Origin: Channallabes apus
Taxonomy: Eukaryota > Chordata > Actinopteri > Siluriformes > Clariidae
DNA length: 64,000 nucleotides
Assembly (NCBI GenBank): GCA_030522415.1
Contig: CM060105.1
Span: 14,999,277-15,063,276 of the forward strand
Direction: 5' to 3'
Position numbers and translations under genes: made by a program. The notes under the pieces were generated by a model. That model searched no databases, was not told where the DNA came from, and was given only the letters and a program-made list of their open reading frames with translations. Numbering within the stretch: position 1 is the stretch's first letter; each line of letters opens with the position of its first letter. This document shows positions 11,705 to 23,237 of the stretch, in pieces.

Positions 11705-12078
11705 CAGTCATGGCACTGCAATGCAAAGACTAAGTGAACTTCTCTCTCGTACTCATCTGATTTCAGGTGTGATTTTTATATTGTCCACACCTGTTACTTG
11801 GCCCAGGTGAGCTTAAAGGAGCATCACTTGCTTGAAACAATCTTATTTATCCACGATTTTGACAGGGTGCCAATAATTTTGTCCAGCCCATTTTTGGAGT
11901 TTTGTGCGACATTATGTCAAATTAGCTTTTTCCCCTCCCTTTTTTTGTTTTGTTCCAATGCACACAAAGAGAATAAACATGTGCATACCAAAACATGTGT
12001 TAATGCAATACTTTTGTTTGATAAATACTTGATTTTCTGGAAAAATTTCAGGAGTGCCAACAAGTTTGGCCATGACTG
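11705..12078. mobile_element. internally deleted Tc1 element (374 bp)
   Basis: It begins CAGTCATGGCA after TA (11703-11704) and ends TTTGGCCATGACTG before TA (12079-12080), so the ends are inverted and flanked by TA, the Tc1/mariner target. The right arm (GGGTGCCAATAATTTTGTCC through TGGAAAAATTTCAGGAGTG) is a fish Tc1 arm I recognise. The transposase is entirely missing: a non-autonomous deletion copy. Confidence 0.72.
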
Positions 12079-12129
12079 TATTTTAGTAAAATGGCTGAAT
12101 AAAACAAAAGAAGAGCCATTACTGCCTTT

Positions 12130-12289
12130 ACGGTTCGGAAGATCCCAGGTTCAAACCCCACAACCACCAAGTTGCCACTGTTGGGCCCTTGAGCAAGGCC
12201 CTTAACCCTCAACTGCTCAGATGTGTACTGAGATAAAAATGTAAGTCGCTCTGGATAAGAACGTCTGCCAAATGCCTAAATGTAAATGT
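12130..12289 (+). repeat. V-SINE-like SINE, 5'-truncated
   Basis: Contains the B box region (CCCAGGTTCAAACCCC), the body GTTGGGCCCTTGAGCAAGGC and the tail GTCGCTCTGGATAAGAACGT followed by CTAAATGTAAATGTA. Same family as 41531-41731. The A-box half is missing, so truncated at the 5' side. Confidence 0.8.
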
Positions 12290-12575
12290 AACCGGCAATT
12301 AAGCTAATCTGCATGTCTTTGGACACAGGGGTGCGAATTGAACCTCGGGGGGGAATCAAACCTGGTCCCTGGAGATGCAAGGCGACAGTGTTAACCACTA
12401 AGCCTCCATTCATTACCACTTAATCTCTTTAATAAATAAGGCCATCAATCTTGCAATATACAGTATCCCAGATAGCACCTCACCTAGTGCCCTAAGTTTC
12501 CTGGGATAGGCTCCTGTGACCCTGTACAGGATAAGCAGTATACTCTAGAAGGTGAATGAATAATAATAAAAGAAC
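12290..12575. repeat. two SINE-A pieces in opposite orientation
   Basis: 12290-12412 is the minus strand of SINE-A (TTAAGCTAATCTGCATGTCT; head reading TTAACCACTAAGCCTCC at its right end). 12478-12560 is the plus-strand tail (CCTGGGATAGGCTCCTGTGA, GTACAGGATAAGCAGTATAC). They lie against the V-SINE on the left, so this is a SINE cluster. Confidence 0.7.
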
Positions 12576-13439
12576 ATTAATTCTAGACTGACTTAAAGAC
12601 ATACTTGCTGGTGACTGGTAGTGGATTGTCCATCATTCCATGTGGTGTTTGGGCCAGATGAACATGGAAGATGTGGACCAGAATAATAATTTTGCTATCT
12701 GTGATGCCTTTAACTTTTGGTTGTACATACTCTCTCAAAGTGGAATTTACTTCAACATGCAGTTTCAGTTTAAGTAGATAAACAGCACCACAAGCAACCC
12801 TGCTCTATGCACACGCTGAAATCCCATTCATTTTCCTCTATGCACTCACCTAGTGCTTGGATACCATCAAAAGAGCCAAAACTCTTCTGAAAGTGAAACA
12901 TACCGTTTGTAGTGCCCTATAGAGGAGGGTCAAACTTTACACAGGAAATATTGTGTACAGCGCTTCGAAGAAGATATAACTCAGTTTTCTTGGAACCAGA
13001 GGTTTGATGCAGAACTGGAGGAGTGTGATACCAAGTTTAGCACATTAGTTTTGTGAAACAGCAGTGTTATCCCAGAGCTCCTTCTGCTGTGTTTGAATGA
13101 TGATGAAGCACTGAGATCTGACAGTTACTGTATCTCACCAGTGCAATGTCACCAGCACTGCTATGAAACGGTCGCTGTAAAAATAGCCCCTGTATCTCAA
13201 TCGTGCGTTTCTGCTTCTCGGAAGTTCATAAACTGACCGAACAAAAGTCTTGACTGTTTCCTTTAGTATATTGTTTGTGACATTTCCAGTAAGTCACTAA
13301 TAAACATAACATGAAATAACATGAATATACACACACATATAAAGATATGCATGAAATATGCAAGAAATGAAGGATATTACTTATAGGAGACTCTCCTTGG
13401 GGTAGGTATGGAGCAATATCCCGAAGATGATTAAGGGGA
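12576..13439. other. no gene; possible mariner scrap at 12846-12900
   Basis: CTAGTGCTTGGATACCATCA at about 12850 resembles CTAGTGCTTGGATTCCATCA at about 36529 in the mariner copy there (minus strand reads DGIQAL-like). The match is short. The rest is unrecognised. Confidence 0.35.
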
Positions 13440-14790
13440 AGCTTCAAAGGAAACCAGATAAAAAGGATGAAGTTGTAGATGGAGATAGTTAGTCATAGAG
13501 ATAATGATTGGAGTCAAAGTAGAGACATGATGGATAAACCCACAGAGAAGAGAAAGAAAGAGCTAAAACCAAGGACAGATAAAAGGGGGAAGTTACATAA
13601 AAAATAGAGTTGAAATGATCTACACAGAAGATGGGACAAAGATACAGAGAGCATAGAGATGCAGTTGTAGAAAAGAAGATAGATTTGAAAAAAAAAAAAA
13701 AAAAACTACAAAGTTGACAGGACAGAGAGATAGAAATGAGAAAATACCGACACGGTACAGAATAGTGGAGCGTGCAATTGGGACGGAAGTAGTTACAGAG
13801 TATGCAGGGCAGACGCAGCTACTGAGAGGACAGGACGGACACTGCTATATAGAGAGGAAAGGACAAAAGCAACTTTTGTATAGAGGACAGAATGCAGACA
13901 GAGAGAGTACAGGACAGCTGTAAATACGAAAGGACAGAGACAGACACAGAGTAACCAGTACAAATGTTGCTACAGATAGGATGAAAAAAAAAGGGCAGCT
14001 AAAAAGATAACTGGACAGACAGATCACAGAGAGAACTGCACAGTTTATAATAAAACTGGACAGAAGCAGCTATAGAGAGGAAAGAATAGGAAAGGGGCAG
14101 CTACAGAGAGGGTAGGAGAGAGGCGGCTACAGAAAGAAAGGAAAAGGGGAAGTTACTGTATAGAGAAGACATGAGAGAGGCAGCTACAGAAAGAATAGGA
14201 AAGGGGCAGCTACAGAGAGGCCAGGGGAGGGACATCTCCAGAAAGAAAGGAAAGGGGCATCTCCAGAGACAGCAGGACAGAGGCAGCTACTGATAGAACT
14301 GGAGATGGACAATTAAAGAAAAAACAGGACAGAGGCAACTACAGACCTGATTGGAAAGAGGCAGCCACAGAGAGGACACAAGAGGGCCTCACACAAAAAG
14401 AACAGAAGAGAGGCAGCTACAGCTCAGACAGGAGAAAGGCAGCTACAGAAAGAAAAAAAGGGGACAGGTACAGAGAGTATATGAGAGAATCAGCAATAAT
14501 GGAAAAGGGACAAGTACAAAGAGGACAGGAAAGAGGAAGCAACAGGAAGAACGGAAAAGGGACATCTACAGAGAGGACAAGAAGGAGGCAGCTACTGAGA
14601 GAATAGGAGAGAGGCAATTAAAGAAAGGACAGGACAGAGGCAGCTTCAGACCTGATTGGAAAGTGGCATCCAGAGAGGATGCAGGAGGGGCATCCACAGA
14701 GAAAACAGGACAGAGGCAGATGCACCTCAAACAGGAAAAAGGCAGCTACAGAAACGGCAGGAGAGACACAGGAAGTGGCGGAAGCTGGAA
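13440..14790 (+). repeat. purine-rich degenerate minisatellite with higher-order repeat
   Basis: The plus strand is almost all A and G. From about 13700 a 25-33 bp unit like GGACAGAGGCAGCTACAGAG recurs with variable spacers. A larger unit is visible: CAGACCTGATTGGAAAG occurs at about 14342 and again at about 14647, 305 bp apart, with similar flanks. Long open frames here (for example 14351-14866) are a by-product of the stop-poor purine repeat, with a lysine/arginine/glutamine-rich product, and are not a gene. Confidence 0.85.
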
Positions 14791-15360
14791 CTATGACACC
14801 ACCAGGTCTCCATCAGCATTTACATCAAGTCATTGCAGCATGGAAAGGTTTTTGGTGGCCAGATGATTTGCACAACAAAGCAAAAATAGATCAGAGTGTC
14901 ATTTCACTGTGGAACTGAAACAAGCCATATATACAGTATATGGATATCAAACCAAAATGTGGGTTCATGTTCATATAAACTATATGCTCTGTTCTACAAA
15001 TTGCCCATGGATGCAACTTCATGTCAATTGATGTCTTCTAGGTTACTATTAAAGCGATCTAAATTTTTTCTTTTTAAATTGAAATAATGCTTATGAGATG
15101 TAATGTGAATAAAAGCATGTGAGTGTGTGGTCTTGATGCATGAAACACAGCAGTATGGAACACATACACATACAGTATGCTGTACATGTTCATGTGTACA
15201 AAACATGTGACAGGTCTTTTTCTAAATGTAACCAAGCTTAGAATTGTACACCAAGCCCCAGTAATGTGACATTTTATTGAAGAAAAAAGGTTGAACAAGT
15301 ACTGTAAGTCAGCTCAATTTGGCTGTATAAAATTTGACTGTTACCCTATAACAGATTCAA
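14791..15360. other. no gene seen
   Basis: AT-rich DNA after the minisatellite. Nothing recognised. Confidence 0.5.
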
Positions 15361-15650
15361 AATGTCTTATCATGAAACATCAAGGGACATAATTGAGTTG
15401 CAAATACAGCAATTCAGCAATCAGCATAGAACGCGAACACCCAGTGCTCAGCACACAGCACACAGGGCCCTGGAGACAAAGAGCTCGAGGCCATTGACCT
15501 GCCTTCCAAACTCCCCAGATCTCAATCCAATTGGCCACTCATGGGATCCACTCTGTAACCAACAGCACCCAAAGAAACCTGCTCCCAGAACACCCCTAGA
15601 GGCATTGCAAAGCCACGCCTTGAGGAAGCAGAGCTGGTTTTCCTAGGTTT
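15361..15650 (+). pseudogene. Tc1-like transposase C-terminal remnant
   Basis: The plus-strand frame 15362-15646 contains LTCLPNSPDLNPIGHSWDPL, which is the third catalytic block of a Tc1-type transposase (normally [10 protein letters not shown]). The catalytic glutamate position reads glycine here (NPIGH), so the key residue is lost. Upstream residues are poorly conserved and no terminal repeats are visible. A decayed fragment. Confidence 0.6.
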
Positions 15651-16254
15651 CGGGTACTGGTAGGCGGTTATAATGTTAATTTTGATTAATTTTAGGCTCA
15701 TCAGTGGATGTACGTTACCGTAGGTCTTGCTCATTATAAATTTTCCTGCTTGCAAGTACAATGTAAGTAATCAGAACCAAATTCCACAATCCAAAGTTCT
15801 TATGGATGTTCACCACAATCCATAAGAAGCTTTTCCAGTCGCACTGAGCTAAATCAAGTTGGTATATTTCAAAGTTATGGTGCATTTAGTACAACAATAA
15901 CTCTTTTCCTTCACTGGAACTAGCTATATTGCCTTTAGCCAAAAGGCCTTTTTTTTTGGAAAGGAAAGAATTAACTCAAAAACTAGGAACAAAAACATAG
16001 CTAATATAACATGCATATTTTCGTAATTAAATTAAAAAATATATTTAATTATTTATTAACTAATTAAATGTAAAAAAAAAAAACTAAATGTAAACTATCT
16101 CTTTCCAAAATGTAACTAGCTTTCTTATTTTACAAACTTGTGTAAAAATCTGTCTAGCTTGGCAAATTAGCAAAGAAATCTACAAACCATATTTAGCTAC
16201 AGTAATTTATGCAGTTCGATGCTTATTTTTACCTCAATAAAAATGTCTCTCTCT
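15651..16254. other. AT-rich DNA, no gene seen
   Basis: AT-rich with GCTA words. Nothing recognised. Confidence 0.5.
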
Positions 16255-16263
16255 ATTAATCCA

Positions 16264-16526
16264 GCAAAGCGGCATGGTGGACTTAGTGGTTAGCATCGTG
16301 CTTAGTCCGGGTTCGATTCCCACCTCTGTGTCCATGGAGTTCGCATGTTCTTCCCGTGTTCGATGGGTTTCCTCTGGGTACTCCAGTTTTCTCCTAACTG
16401 GCATTACCAAATTACCTGTAGTGTGTGAATGAGCGTGTGTGGCATCTGTGATGGGTTGGCACCCTGTCCAAGGTGTTCCTCGCCTCATACCCTATATACA
16501 GGATAGAACGGTGTAGACGGTGAGTG
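16264..16526 (+). repeat. SINE-A, full length, 9-bp target duplication
   Basis: The tRNA-derived head GCGGCATGGTGGACTTAGTG carries an A box; GGTTCGATTCC is a perfect B box; the body is GGGTTTCCTCTGGGTACTCC and the tail has GGATAGAACGGTGTAGACGG. Flanked by ATTAATCCA at 16255-16263 and 16527-16535, a perfect target duplication that fixes both ends. Confidence 0.92.
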
Positions 16527-16694
16527 ATTAATCCACCACTGCTAGAAAATGGTCTCCCATGACTTCATGCCAGTGGGTATTGCTGTGGAAGGCATTACGT
16601 TATTCATGACCCCAATGGCTGGCATTCTACAGACATACACCATCACACACCCAGACATACAATATTGGAAACACCAGTCAGCCTGCAGCACATA

Positions 16695-16830
16695 TCTTTA
16701 GGCTGTGGGAGAAACTGGAGTATCCAGAGGAAACCCGCCAAGCATGGAGAGAACATGCCAGAGGTGAGATTTAAATCCCCAGCTATGGTGGTGTGAGGTG
16801 ACACTAATAACCTCTAAACCTCTGTCCAAA
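16695..16830 (-). repeat. SINE-A, partial, minus strand
   Basis: GGCTGTGGGAGAAACTGGAG, then CCGCCAAGCATGGAGAGAAC and a head remnant ending TAATAACCTCTAAACCTC. The 3' tail is missing. Confidence 0.7.
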
Positions 16831-16904
16831 AGAATCTGACAGTATTTTGGATATGTTATGAGTAATCCTGAAAAAAAAGAAAAAGAAAAAAAGTTAATAA
16901 TAGC

Positions 16905-17215
16905 TAATTTGTCCACCCAGATGTCAATCCATGCTGTGATTAATGTGAAATCAGAGAGGTTCCACTCATGTATTGGACATGCCCAAATTTGGAAACATTT
17001 TGGAGGGAGGTCATTCAAACCCTGTCTCACATACTCACGTACTGAATTACAATCTTGAACCAAACCTGGGACCTGGTTGCCCTTTTTGGCAGAGAAAAGG
17101 TTAAGTGTTTAACCCCAGTTAAAACTTAAATATCATCCTTTGCATCCTCCCGTGGCCAGGTGTTCTCTTTTATTTAAGTGGATGGATGCCACCTCACCCA
17201 CCCACAACCTAATAT
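16905..17215 (+). pseudogene. L1-like LINE ORF2 C-terminal remnant
   Basis: Reading the plus strand, LMYWTCPNLETFWREVIQTL is followed by SHILTY, an in-frame stop, then WDLVALFG and, after a shift, SLLFKWMDATSPTH. This order (YW.CP..E.FW, then S.IL, then W.ALFG, then WKDA.PPTH) is the conserved C-terminal tail of L1/Tx1-type ORF2 proteins in fish. Stop codons and shifts show it is dead. The RT and endonuclease domains are absent. Confidence 0.68.
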
Positions 17216-18152
17216 CTGTAATTCAGGTTTGAAATTTCAACAGCTGTGGGGGGGGGGGGGCCTTCATTCAATTTTTTTTAATTGTAGTGTCAAGTTAAAT
17301 TCATAGTTGAATCTCCACTTTCCCCCCCCCTGTTTATTCTTCGACCTCTTGTTTTTTCCACCCTTTCTGTGCATACAAAACCTAGACTTCCAGCTTCTTG
17401 TTTCCCTTTTTCTAAATGTAAACATGCTTAGTGTCTAGACTTGTACGTAAAGATACATGCAAATTTACTTCTTATCTGTTCACAGGAGGTGAATCATTTC
17501 CTAGACATGTAAGGCTGGGTAAGTGTGGGGTAGGGTTCTGTGTAAGGGGGTTATAAATCTAGCTTGTACAAGTGTCCCTTGAAATGCACAATACATGTTC
17601 AATTTTGTATATTATGTTCTTGTTAAAAATCACAAAACAATATTGTTGAACGTAAAATGCTAATAATAATGTCATCATGTAAAAATATTTTCCACTTTTC
17701 CATTCAATCAGCCTTATTTGGAGGATGGTTATGTTTATGCACACACATTTCATACTGCATATGTGACATCAGTAATAACACGCTGTAAAAGCATCTCTAA
17801 CAAAACCTAAAATTTGCTTCCCAGCATGAGAAACGCTTCCTTGCAACTATACTGTACACTGTGTACAAATGTTGGCCCAGAGTTATTTTAGTCTGAGCAA
17901 GCAATTAGCAAAGAAACCTATAAAACTTCACTGCATAGAAGGCTAGAAAGACTGCAAAGTCTGCACTGCAGAGAGCTGGTGCTTGGAACACAGCCATTGT
18001 AATATGAGTTTGAAGGCTGTGTTATATAAGTCTGCAGATCTTTTCATCTCTCAGCCTCTCTCTGCATCTTTAGACTTGAACTGTGTCTCTTCCCTCGGGT
18101 GATTTCTTGATCAAAGCTTTGTATAGTGCCTTAATAATAATACCTAATTAAA
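17216..18152. other. no gene seen
   Basis: Contains a G run at about 17249-17260 and a C run at about 17323-17331. Otherwise AT-rich unrecognised DNA. Confidence 0.5.
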
Positions 18153-18196
18153 TAATACCTCTTACACGGTCTGGGCAGTCCGTGTAAGAGGTATTA
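18153..18196. repeat. perfect 17-bp-stem hairpin
   Basis: TAATACCTCTTACACGG (18153-18169) is followed after a 10-base loop TCTGGGCAGT by its exact reverse complement (18180-18196). No transposon ends are evident. It could be a templated snap-back insertion, a tiny foldback element or a small RNA hairpin; the sequence alone cannot decide. Confidence 0.95.
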
Positions 18197-18450
18197 CACA
18201 GATCATGAACATTGCCTAGTTGCCCTAGATTAGGGTTGAAGTATGTATAAAGGAATGATGGTGGAAGGCAAGGCAGATAAAACCTTTTTTTTTTTTTGCT
18301 TATGCAGTCATTTCAGAAGGTCACTATATGAAAGACTTGTTTAGCACCTAGATATACTTACATAATCTTTCAAATGTGTGTCAATAACAATTTACAGTAG
18401 GTGAATCAGTGTGTTATAAAATCTGCCATTTTCCAGGATAAGAGAATATT

Positions 18451-18493
18451 GTAGAGCACCATTAAAGATCACTTTAAAGTGATTTATGCTCTA
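18451..18493. repeat. imperfect hairpin
   Basis: GTAGAGCA at the left pairs with TGCTCTAC at the right, and ATCACTTT pairs with AAAGTGAT at the centre, with a mismatched stretch between. It lies 260 bp from the perfect hairpin. Confidence 0.7.
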
Positions 18494-18811
18494 CATTAAA
18501 ATGAAACTTCTTTCTAGTCATTAAAGATGACACTCAATAATTCATGTTGATCTGTTGCAAATACCAAGTGCCGAGCGTGTGGGCTGTTTTGTTAGAATTG
18601 ACACAGCGAGTGTGCAGAAAGTCCAGTGAGTCATTTGATAACCAGAGCACATGTTGAAACAAGAACTCACATTAGTCAATCTGGCCACAGTTTTATGGGT
18701 GGAGTTAATCTTCTCCACTCAGTTGCTCTGTTTCCTCAGGTATAATTTTCTCCAACGCTTAAACAAAATTTCTACATTCTTTTGTCATCTTCATCTACTT
18801 CTGCTAAGGTG

Positions 18812-18853
18812 TTTTAGGGTTAGGGTTAAGGGTTACGCTTAGGGTTAAGGGTC
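18812..18853. repeat. short telomere-like tract
   Basis: TTTTAGGGTTAGGGTTAAGG followed by GTTACGC and TTAGGGTTAAGGGT: about six degenerate copies of the vertebrate telomere unit TTAGGG. Such interstitial tracts can mark repaired breaks, but one this short can also arise by chance expansion. Confidence 0.85.
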
Positions 18854-18978
18854 AGAAACCAGGTTAATAATAAAGCTAACGCACACATTCCTGCTCTCCC
18901 AGAAGTTCCAGGAGCCTCAACAGTTCCCTGATGCCTAAAAATCACATACAATACAACCCCCTGCCCAACACCCCCCAT

Positions 18979-19006
18979 CCCCCCCCCCCCCCCCCCCAAA
19001 AAAAAA
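18979..19006. repeat. C19-A9 homopolymer tract
   Basis: A run of C (18979-18997) directly followed by A (18998-19006). The exact length may be affected by sequencing. Confidence 0.9.
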
Positions 19007-19130
19007 GCACTTCACCACTTTATTATTATGTCCATGGTGGATTACATTGGTGCAAAATACATTTTGAGGTGAACTTAACAACCTCTTCTATTTATTAACA
19101 TGAGTTAATCAGTATTATTAGAACTAGGGT

Positions 19131-19330
19131 GGCATGGGGGCTTAGAGGTTAGCACTGTCTCCTTGCACCTCCAGATTCTGGATTCGATTGTCACATAGGG
19201 TCTGTGTGCATGGAGTTTGCATGTTCTCGTCGTGGGCTTGGTGGGTGTCCTCCGGGTTCAATGATATGTAGATTAGGCTAATTGGTGTTCCCAAATTTCC
19301 CGTTGTGTGTGAATGTGTGAGGGAATGTTG
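19131..19330 (+). repeat. SINE-A copy
   Basis: Head GGTGGCATGGGGGCTTAGAG, B box GGATTCGATTG, body TGGAGTTTGCATGTTCTCGT and GATTAGGCTAATTGGTGTTC. Diverged, with a short 3' end. Confidence 0.8.
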
Positions 19331-20439
19331 ACCGGAGATCCTTTCACGGTTGTAAAAATGGGAACAAAACCACTGGCCTCCAACTAGTTGGACTACAGAG
19401 CTGGATTTGAGATAGCTGGATAATTATGCGGTGAAGCTTCTTGTGTACTTCCATTAAAGTTTGAATGGAATATAAAAATGACCCAATGCTGATGTAATAT
19501 AATATCATATATAGTGATATAGTGATAGTAATATAATTTCATATATATAAAGTCATGTAATATAATGTAATTGAGTACTGGTGTCCAAGGGGATCTCCCT
19601 GAAATGAGGTTTCGCAGGGTTGGATGTTTGCTAATGTGCTAATAAGACAACACACCCACGCACTTAACCAAAGATTTCACAATTGTTTATTCAAAATTGA
19701 GCATTGAATCTGAGGTAAGAATCTGAACAAACCTTGTGTTGAAGTTGAGTGTTCATGTGAAACCAGGACTTTGATTGTGCTGAATAGTTATGAGAATAAA
19801 AACTAGAATCCCATGCTACACCAATGCAATTAATTGTTCAAGTTTACAATTTGGCCTTATCAGTAGAGTTTTGCGAAAGTCACATATTGATGTAACAGAA
19901 TGTTTTGAAAGTTAAGTCAATATAGGTATTAGTCAATATTAATCTCATCACTGCTACAGTACCTTGATGGAAAACAAGGCAATCTTAAAAGTATCTTTAA
20001 AAACGAATAAACCAGCAACCAGTTAAAGACATTCAGTCTCAGTAGCTAACAGGTTAGCATTTTATTTAGCTACAGAAACTTCCAACTGAGCAGATAACAT
20101 CTGTGGTGTTAAAATATTATACATACTGTAGCTAAAAAAAAGCTAGCTAAAAAGCTTCACAATAGGAAATGTTTATTAGCAGTGGCTAAACAGTAACTAG
20201 CTAACTAGCTATCAAATGAACACAATTAGGTGACCACAGTTTGCTACAACTCGCTAGCCCAACAAGCATGTTTATTTTATTGTATTGTATTTTTTTCTTC
20301 ACTTTTTGTAAGTTATCCCATCTGTAATTACGTAATTCAGCAGCATCACAGTGCCTCTTTAGGGTTTTATTTAAGCTAATAAGTAAATAATAGTACTAAA
20401 AGTACTATTACATAAGTACGTACAGTATTACTATATAAG
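19331..20439. other. AT-rich DNA, no gene seen
   Basis: Includes an AT-rich ATATCATATATAG stretch near 19500-19560 and a GCTAGCTA-rich block at about 20040-20230. No coding signal. Confidence 0.5.
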
Positions 20440-20635
20440 ACTTAGGGCATGACATGGAGTACACCCTGGATGGCAATTTGGGAATGACAATTGGCCTAAT
20501 CTGCATCTCTTGTGGGAGGAACAGGAGAACATGCAAACTTCATGCACACAAACCCCGAGGTGGGAATCGAACCTGAACCCTGGAGGTGCAAGGCATAAGA
20601 GCGCCGCACTATTCCCGTGACAGTTCGCGTTTGTT
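20440..20635 (-). repeat. SINE-A copy, minus strand
   Basis: Reads GGAGTACACCCTGGATGGCA, GGCCTAATCTGCATCTCTTG, and CGAGGTGGGAATCGAACCTG (the B box on the minus strand is GGTTCGATTCC). Head decayed. Confidence 0.8.
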
Positions 20636-22189
20636 AATTTTTCTGGTGCTCCAGTGTAACACTATACTGTAAATGCTGCTTCTGCTCGATCAAGTGGACA
20701 TTATAGTTCATGTCAAAGGGTTGTTTCACGAGTTTGAATCTTGGCTCATGGATGTCGTTTTAGATTTTGCACATTGGTTTAAAGGGGGGAGGCGTATCCC
20801 AGACTCCACTGTAAGATTAGACCCCAGCTATTAATGCCTGTGATTTTAAATTACATTACATCATTTTGCAAATGCACACGGTAAATAGTTTAGTAAGTTG
20901 TGCATGTGTTAGTGTAAGCTGTGACCCAAAATCTTTTCTATTCTTTTAAACTCTACTCTATTGTACTGCTTTCTTTGGGAATCTAAACGTCCTTAATACG
21001 CCTTCGTTCATCTAACACATTATGAAATGCAAATGATCAGGCCAGTTGAGTGAATAGGCAAATTAGCCACTATATTTTTTTACTACTAGTCTATTAGCCT
21101 ACTTGCACCTGGACATTTTGATCATGCATTACCAGCTTCTCCCACTATGAGCACTATGTTTAGAGATATATTTATTTATTTATTTTTTTCTCTCAGTCTG
21201 AATCAAATGACCTAAAAAATAAATTCCACCTAATAATCTCTAGATTCATTCAGTTTCATTATGTTCACAAGTACGAGCTGATCTGACTCCGATGTCTCGT
21301 TTTTAAATATGTCCGCTCAGCATGATCTATCTTGAAAGTCAAATCTGAGTGTTATTTCTTGATTTCCATTTGAGATCCAGCGTGTCCTTCTCGGCTCTAT
21401 CTGCGCATGCCCATACAGTCAGACTGTGAATTATGTTTGAGTTAAAAAACACACATGGCAGATGTCCAAATGCAGCGTGCTTGGACTGGTTTCATTATTC
21501 ATACATACCCAGTGTTCTGGAGACACAGACGCTTTAATGCTTGCAGATGTGTGTTTTTATGGGGGGATGTTGTTTTTGGGAAATCTGTGTTTGTGCTCCA
21601 CACCACGGGAGAACATCACAGGCGAACCACACTCTCGGCAACCGCTCTGATCCGGCTTACTCACGGTTCACATTGCTTGTCTGGGACATCAGTTCCCACC
21701 CATGTGTTTTTTTCTGTTGCAAAATCTTTTCTGCTCATGCTGTTCTGTGACTTCCCGCCTTTCCCATAAACACCCCTCCTCCTTCTCGAATGAACCAGTC
21801 TTATCAGTAGTGTTGTGCAGAGCCATAATATACATGTTCTGTCAGTGTGTACACACAGGAAGTTAAATAGTACAGTACTTATTGTCGTATTGTTATGAAC
21901 TAACCCGAGTAAGCTGTGGTCATGTTTAAACTTGGTGGCAAGGAATTAAGAGTTTTTAACTTTATAATGCTACATTATACATGTAATGAAAGTGCAGTCA
22001 CTCCGGCATGACAATTAAAAGGTATAAAATTAAACAAAATACGGCATGAGGTCTCAAAGGAAACAAAAAGAAAAAGAAAAGAGAAAAATAAACTTTTCAC
22101 CTATTCACCTTTATCCTTGTCCGGGTCACAATGGAGCCATCTGTAGCACAAATATTAATGAGCTGCAGTAATAAATATAGTAATAATTA
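20636..22189. other. no gene seen
   Basis: Open frames at 21455-21769 overlap one another on the same strand and show no recognisable domain or good splice context. The rest is single-copy-looking DNA. Confidence 0.45.
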
Positions 22190-22415
22190 GGCCCCTAACA
22201 TAGTAAGGCAAAAGTGTATTTATGTGTGTGTGTGTAGTGTCATGGCAGTGACATGGTGGTATAGTGGTTAGCACTGCCACCTTGCACTCCTTCAGGTCCT
22301 GGGTTCGATTCCCACACCAGGCCCTAACATAGTAATAAGGCAACAAGCGAATTCCTGGATAGGCTTCAGGCCCCCTGTGACCCTGTATACAGGATTTGGC
22401 AGTATAGATGATGAA
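22190..22415 (+). repeat. SINE-A copy with an internal duplication
   Basis: The head TGGTGGTATAGTGGTTAGCA has B box GGGTTCGATTCCCAC. The middle of the body is missing. The phrase CTAACATAGTAA flanks the head portion (about 22197 and 22325, each followed by AAGGCAA-like sequence), and the SINE tail (CCTGGATAGGCTTCAGGCC) follows the second copy. The head looks like a separate insertion with its own target duplication beside a tail fragment. Confidence 0.7.
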
Positions 22416-22424
22416 ACGATGACG

Positions 22425-22735
22425 ACCATTGGTCGTCCATAGTCCCTAGTTGGACTACCAGAGGTTCCTGGTCCCTAGTTGGTCCCTAGTAGTCCCCTAT
22501 TTGGACTATCAGAGGTCCCTGGTCTATAGGTGGACTACCCGACATCCCTGGTCTCTAGTTGGTCCCTAGTTGAACTATGAGAGGTCCCTGGTCCTGAGTT
22601 GAGAAGTCCCTGGTCCCTAGTAGTCCCCTATTTGGACTATCAGAGGTCCCTGGTCCCTAGTTGGACTACCCGACATCCCTTGGATCAAGGGATCCCTTGG
22701 TCCCTAGATGACCTACCAGAGGTTCCTAGATAAAT
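22425..22735. repeat. minisatellite, ~26-40 bp unit
   Basis: The phrase GGTCCCTAGTTGGACTACC followed by AGAGGTCCCT recurs with variants (TAGTCCCCTATTTGGACTAT, CCCGACATCCCT). About 9-10 irregular copies; two larger blocks repeat the order TAGTCCCC, then TATTTGGACTAT, then CAGAGG. Contains the small palindrome CCCTTGGATCAAGGG. Confidence 0.92.
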
Positions 22736-23204
22736 GGAGGGATGGAGTGCCATGATGCTATTAAATGTTACAAATGTTCACGTTACATTAAGAAGCTGCA
22801 TATGCTAATTCAGATCTTTCAGTGTTAGGAATGAGTCATTCTGGTCATAAGTTACTCTGTACTCAATTTCCCTAAAGCTTTTGCATTCTGTAACATTTCG
22901 CTAAAAGTTTAATGCATGCTAATATCCATTTACGCCTTGCTAAAGGCCTGCATTAACGTGTAATCCCATAACCATGATCTTATCTCAAGGTGGAACGTTT
23001 ACTGACCAAACAGGGAGCCTATGCTGCTGAAACTGCATGGTTTATGAGCTTCCTTTTAATTGAATTCTTGATGAATTATCTGGTTTACAATGTTGTCAGT
23101 GTTAAAAAAAAACCTGGCAAACTTCCACACAGTCAGTGTGCACTAATATACTTCCATAGCACTGTCAATCAATGTGTTTTATTGCAATTACGCAAGGTCA
23201 TGTT

Positions 23205-23237
<33 letters not shown>

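Noticed and set aside
14351..14866. 171-codon open frame with Lys/Arg/Gln-rich product
   Set aside because: It lies wholly in the polypurine minisatellite, where stop codons in this frame are rare by composition. The product mirrors the DNA repeat.
21455..21769. 104-codon plus-strand open frame
   Set aside because: Three overlapping frames are open at once and the product has no recognisable features.
22425..22735. CRISPR-like array
   Set aside because: Units vary in length with no unique spacers, and the context is a vertebrate genome; it is a minisatellite.
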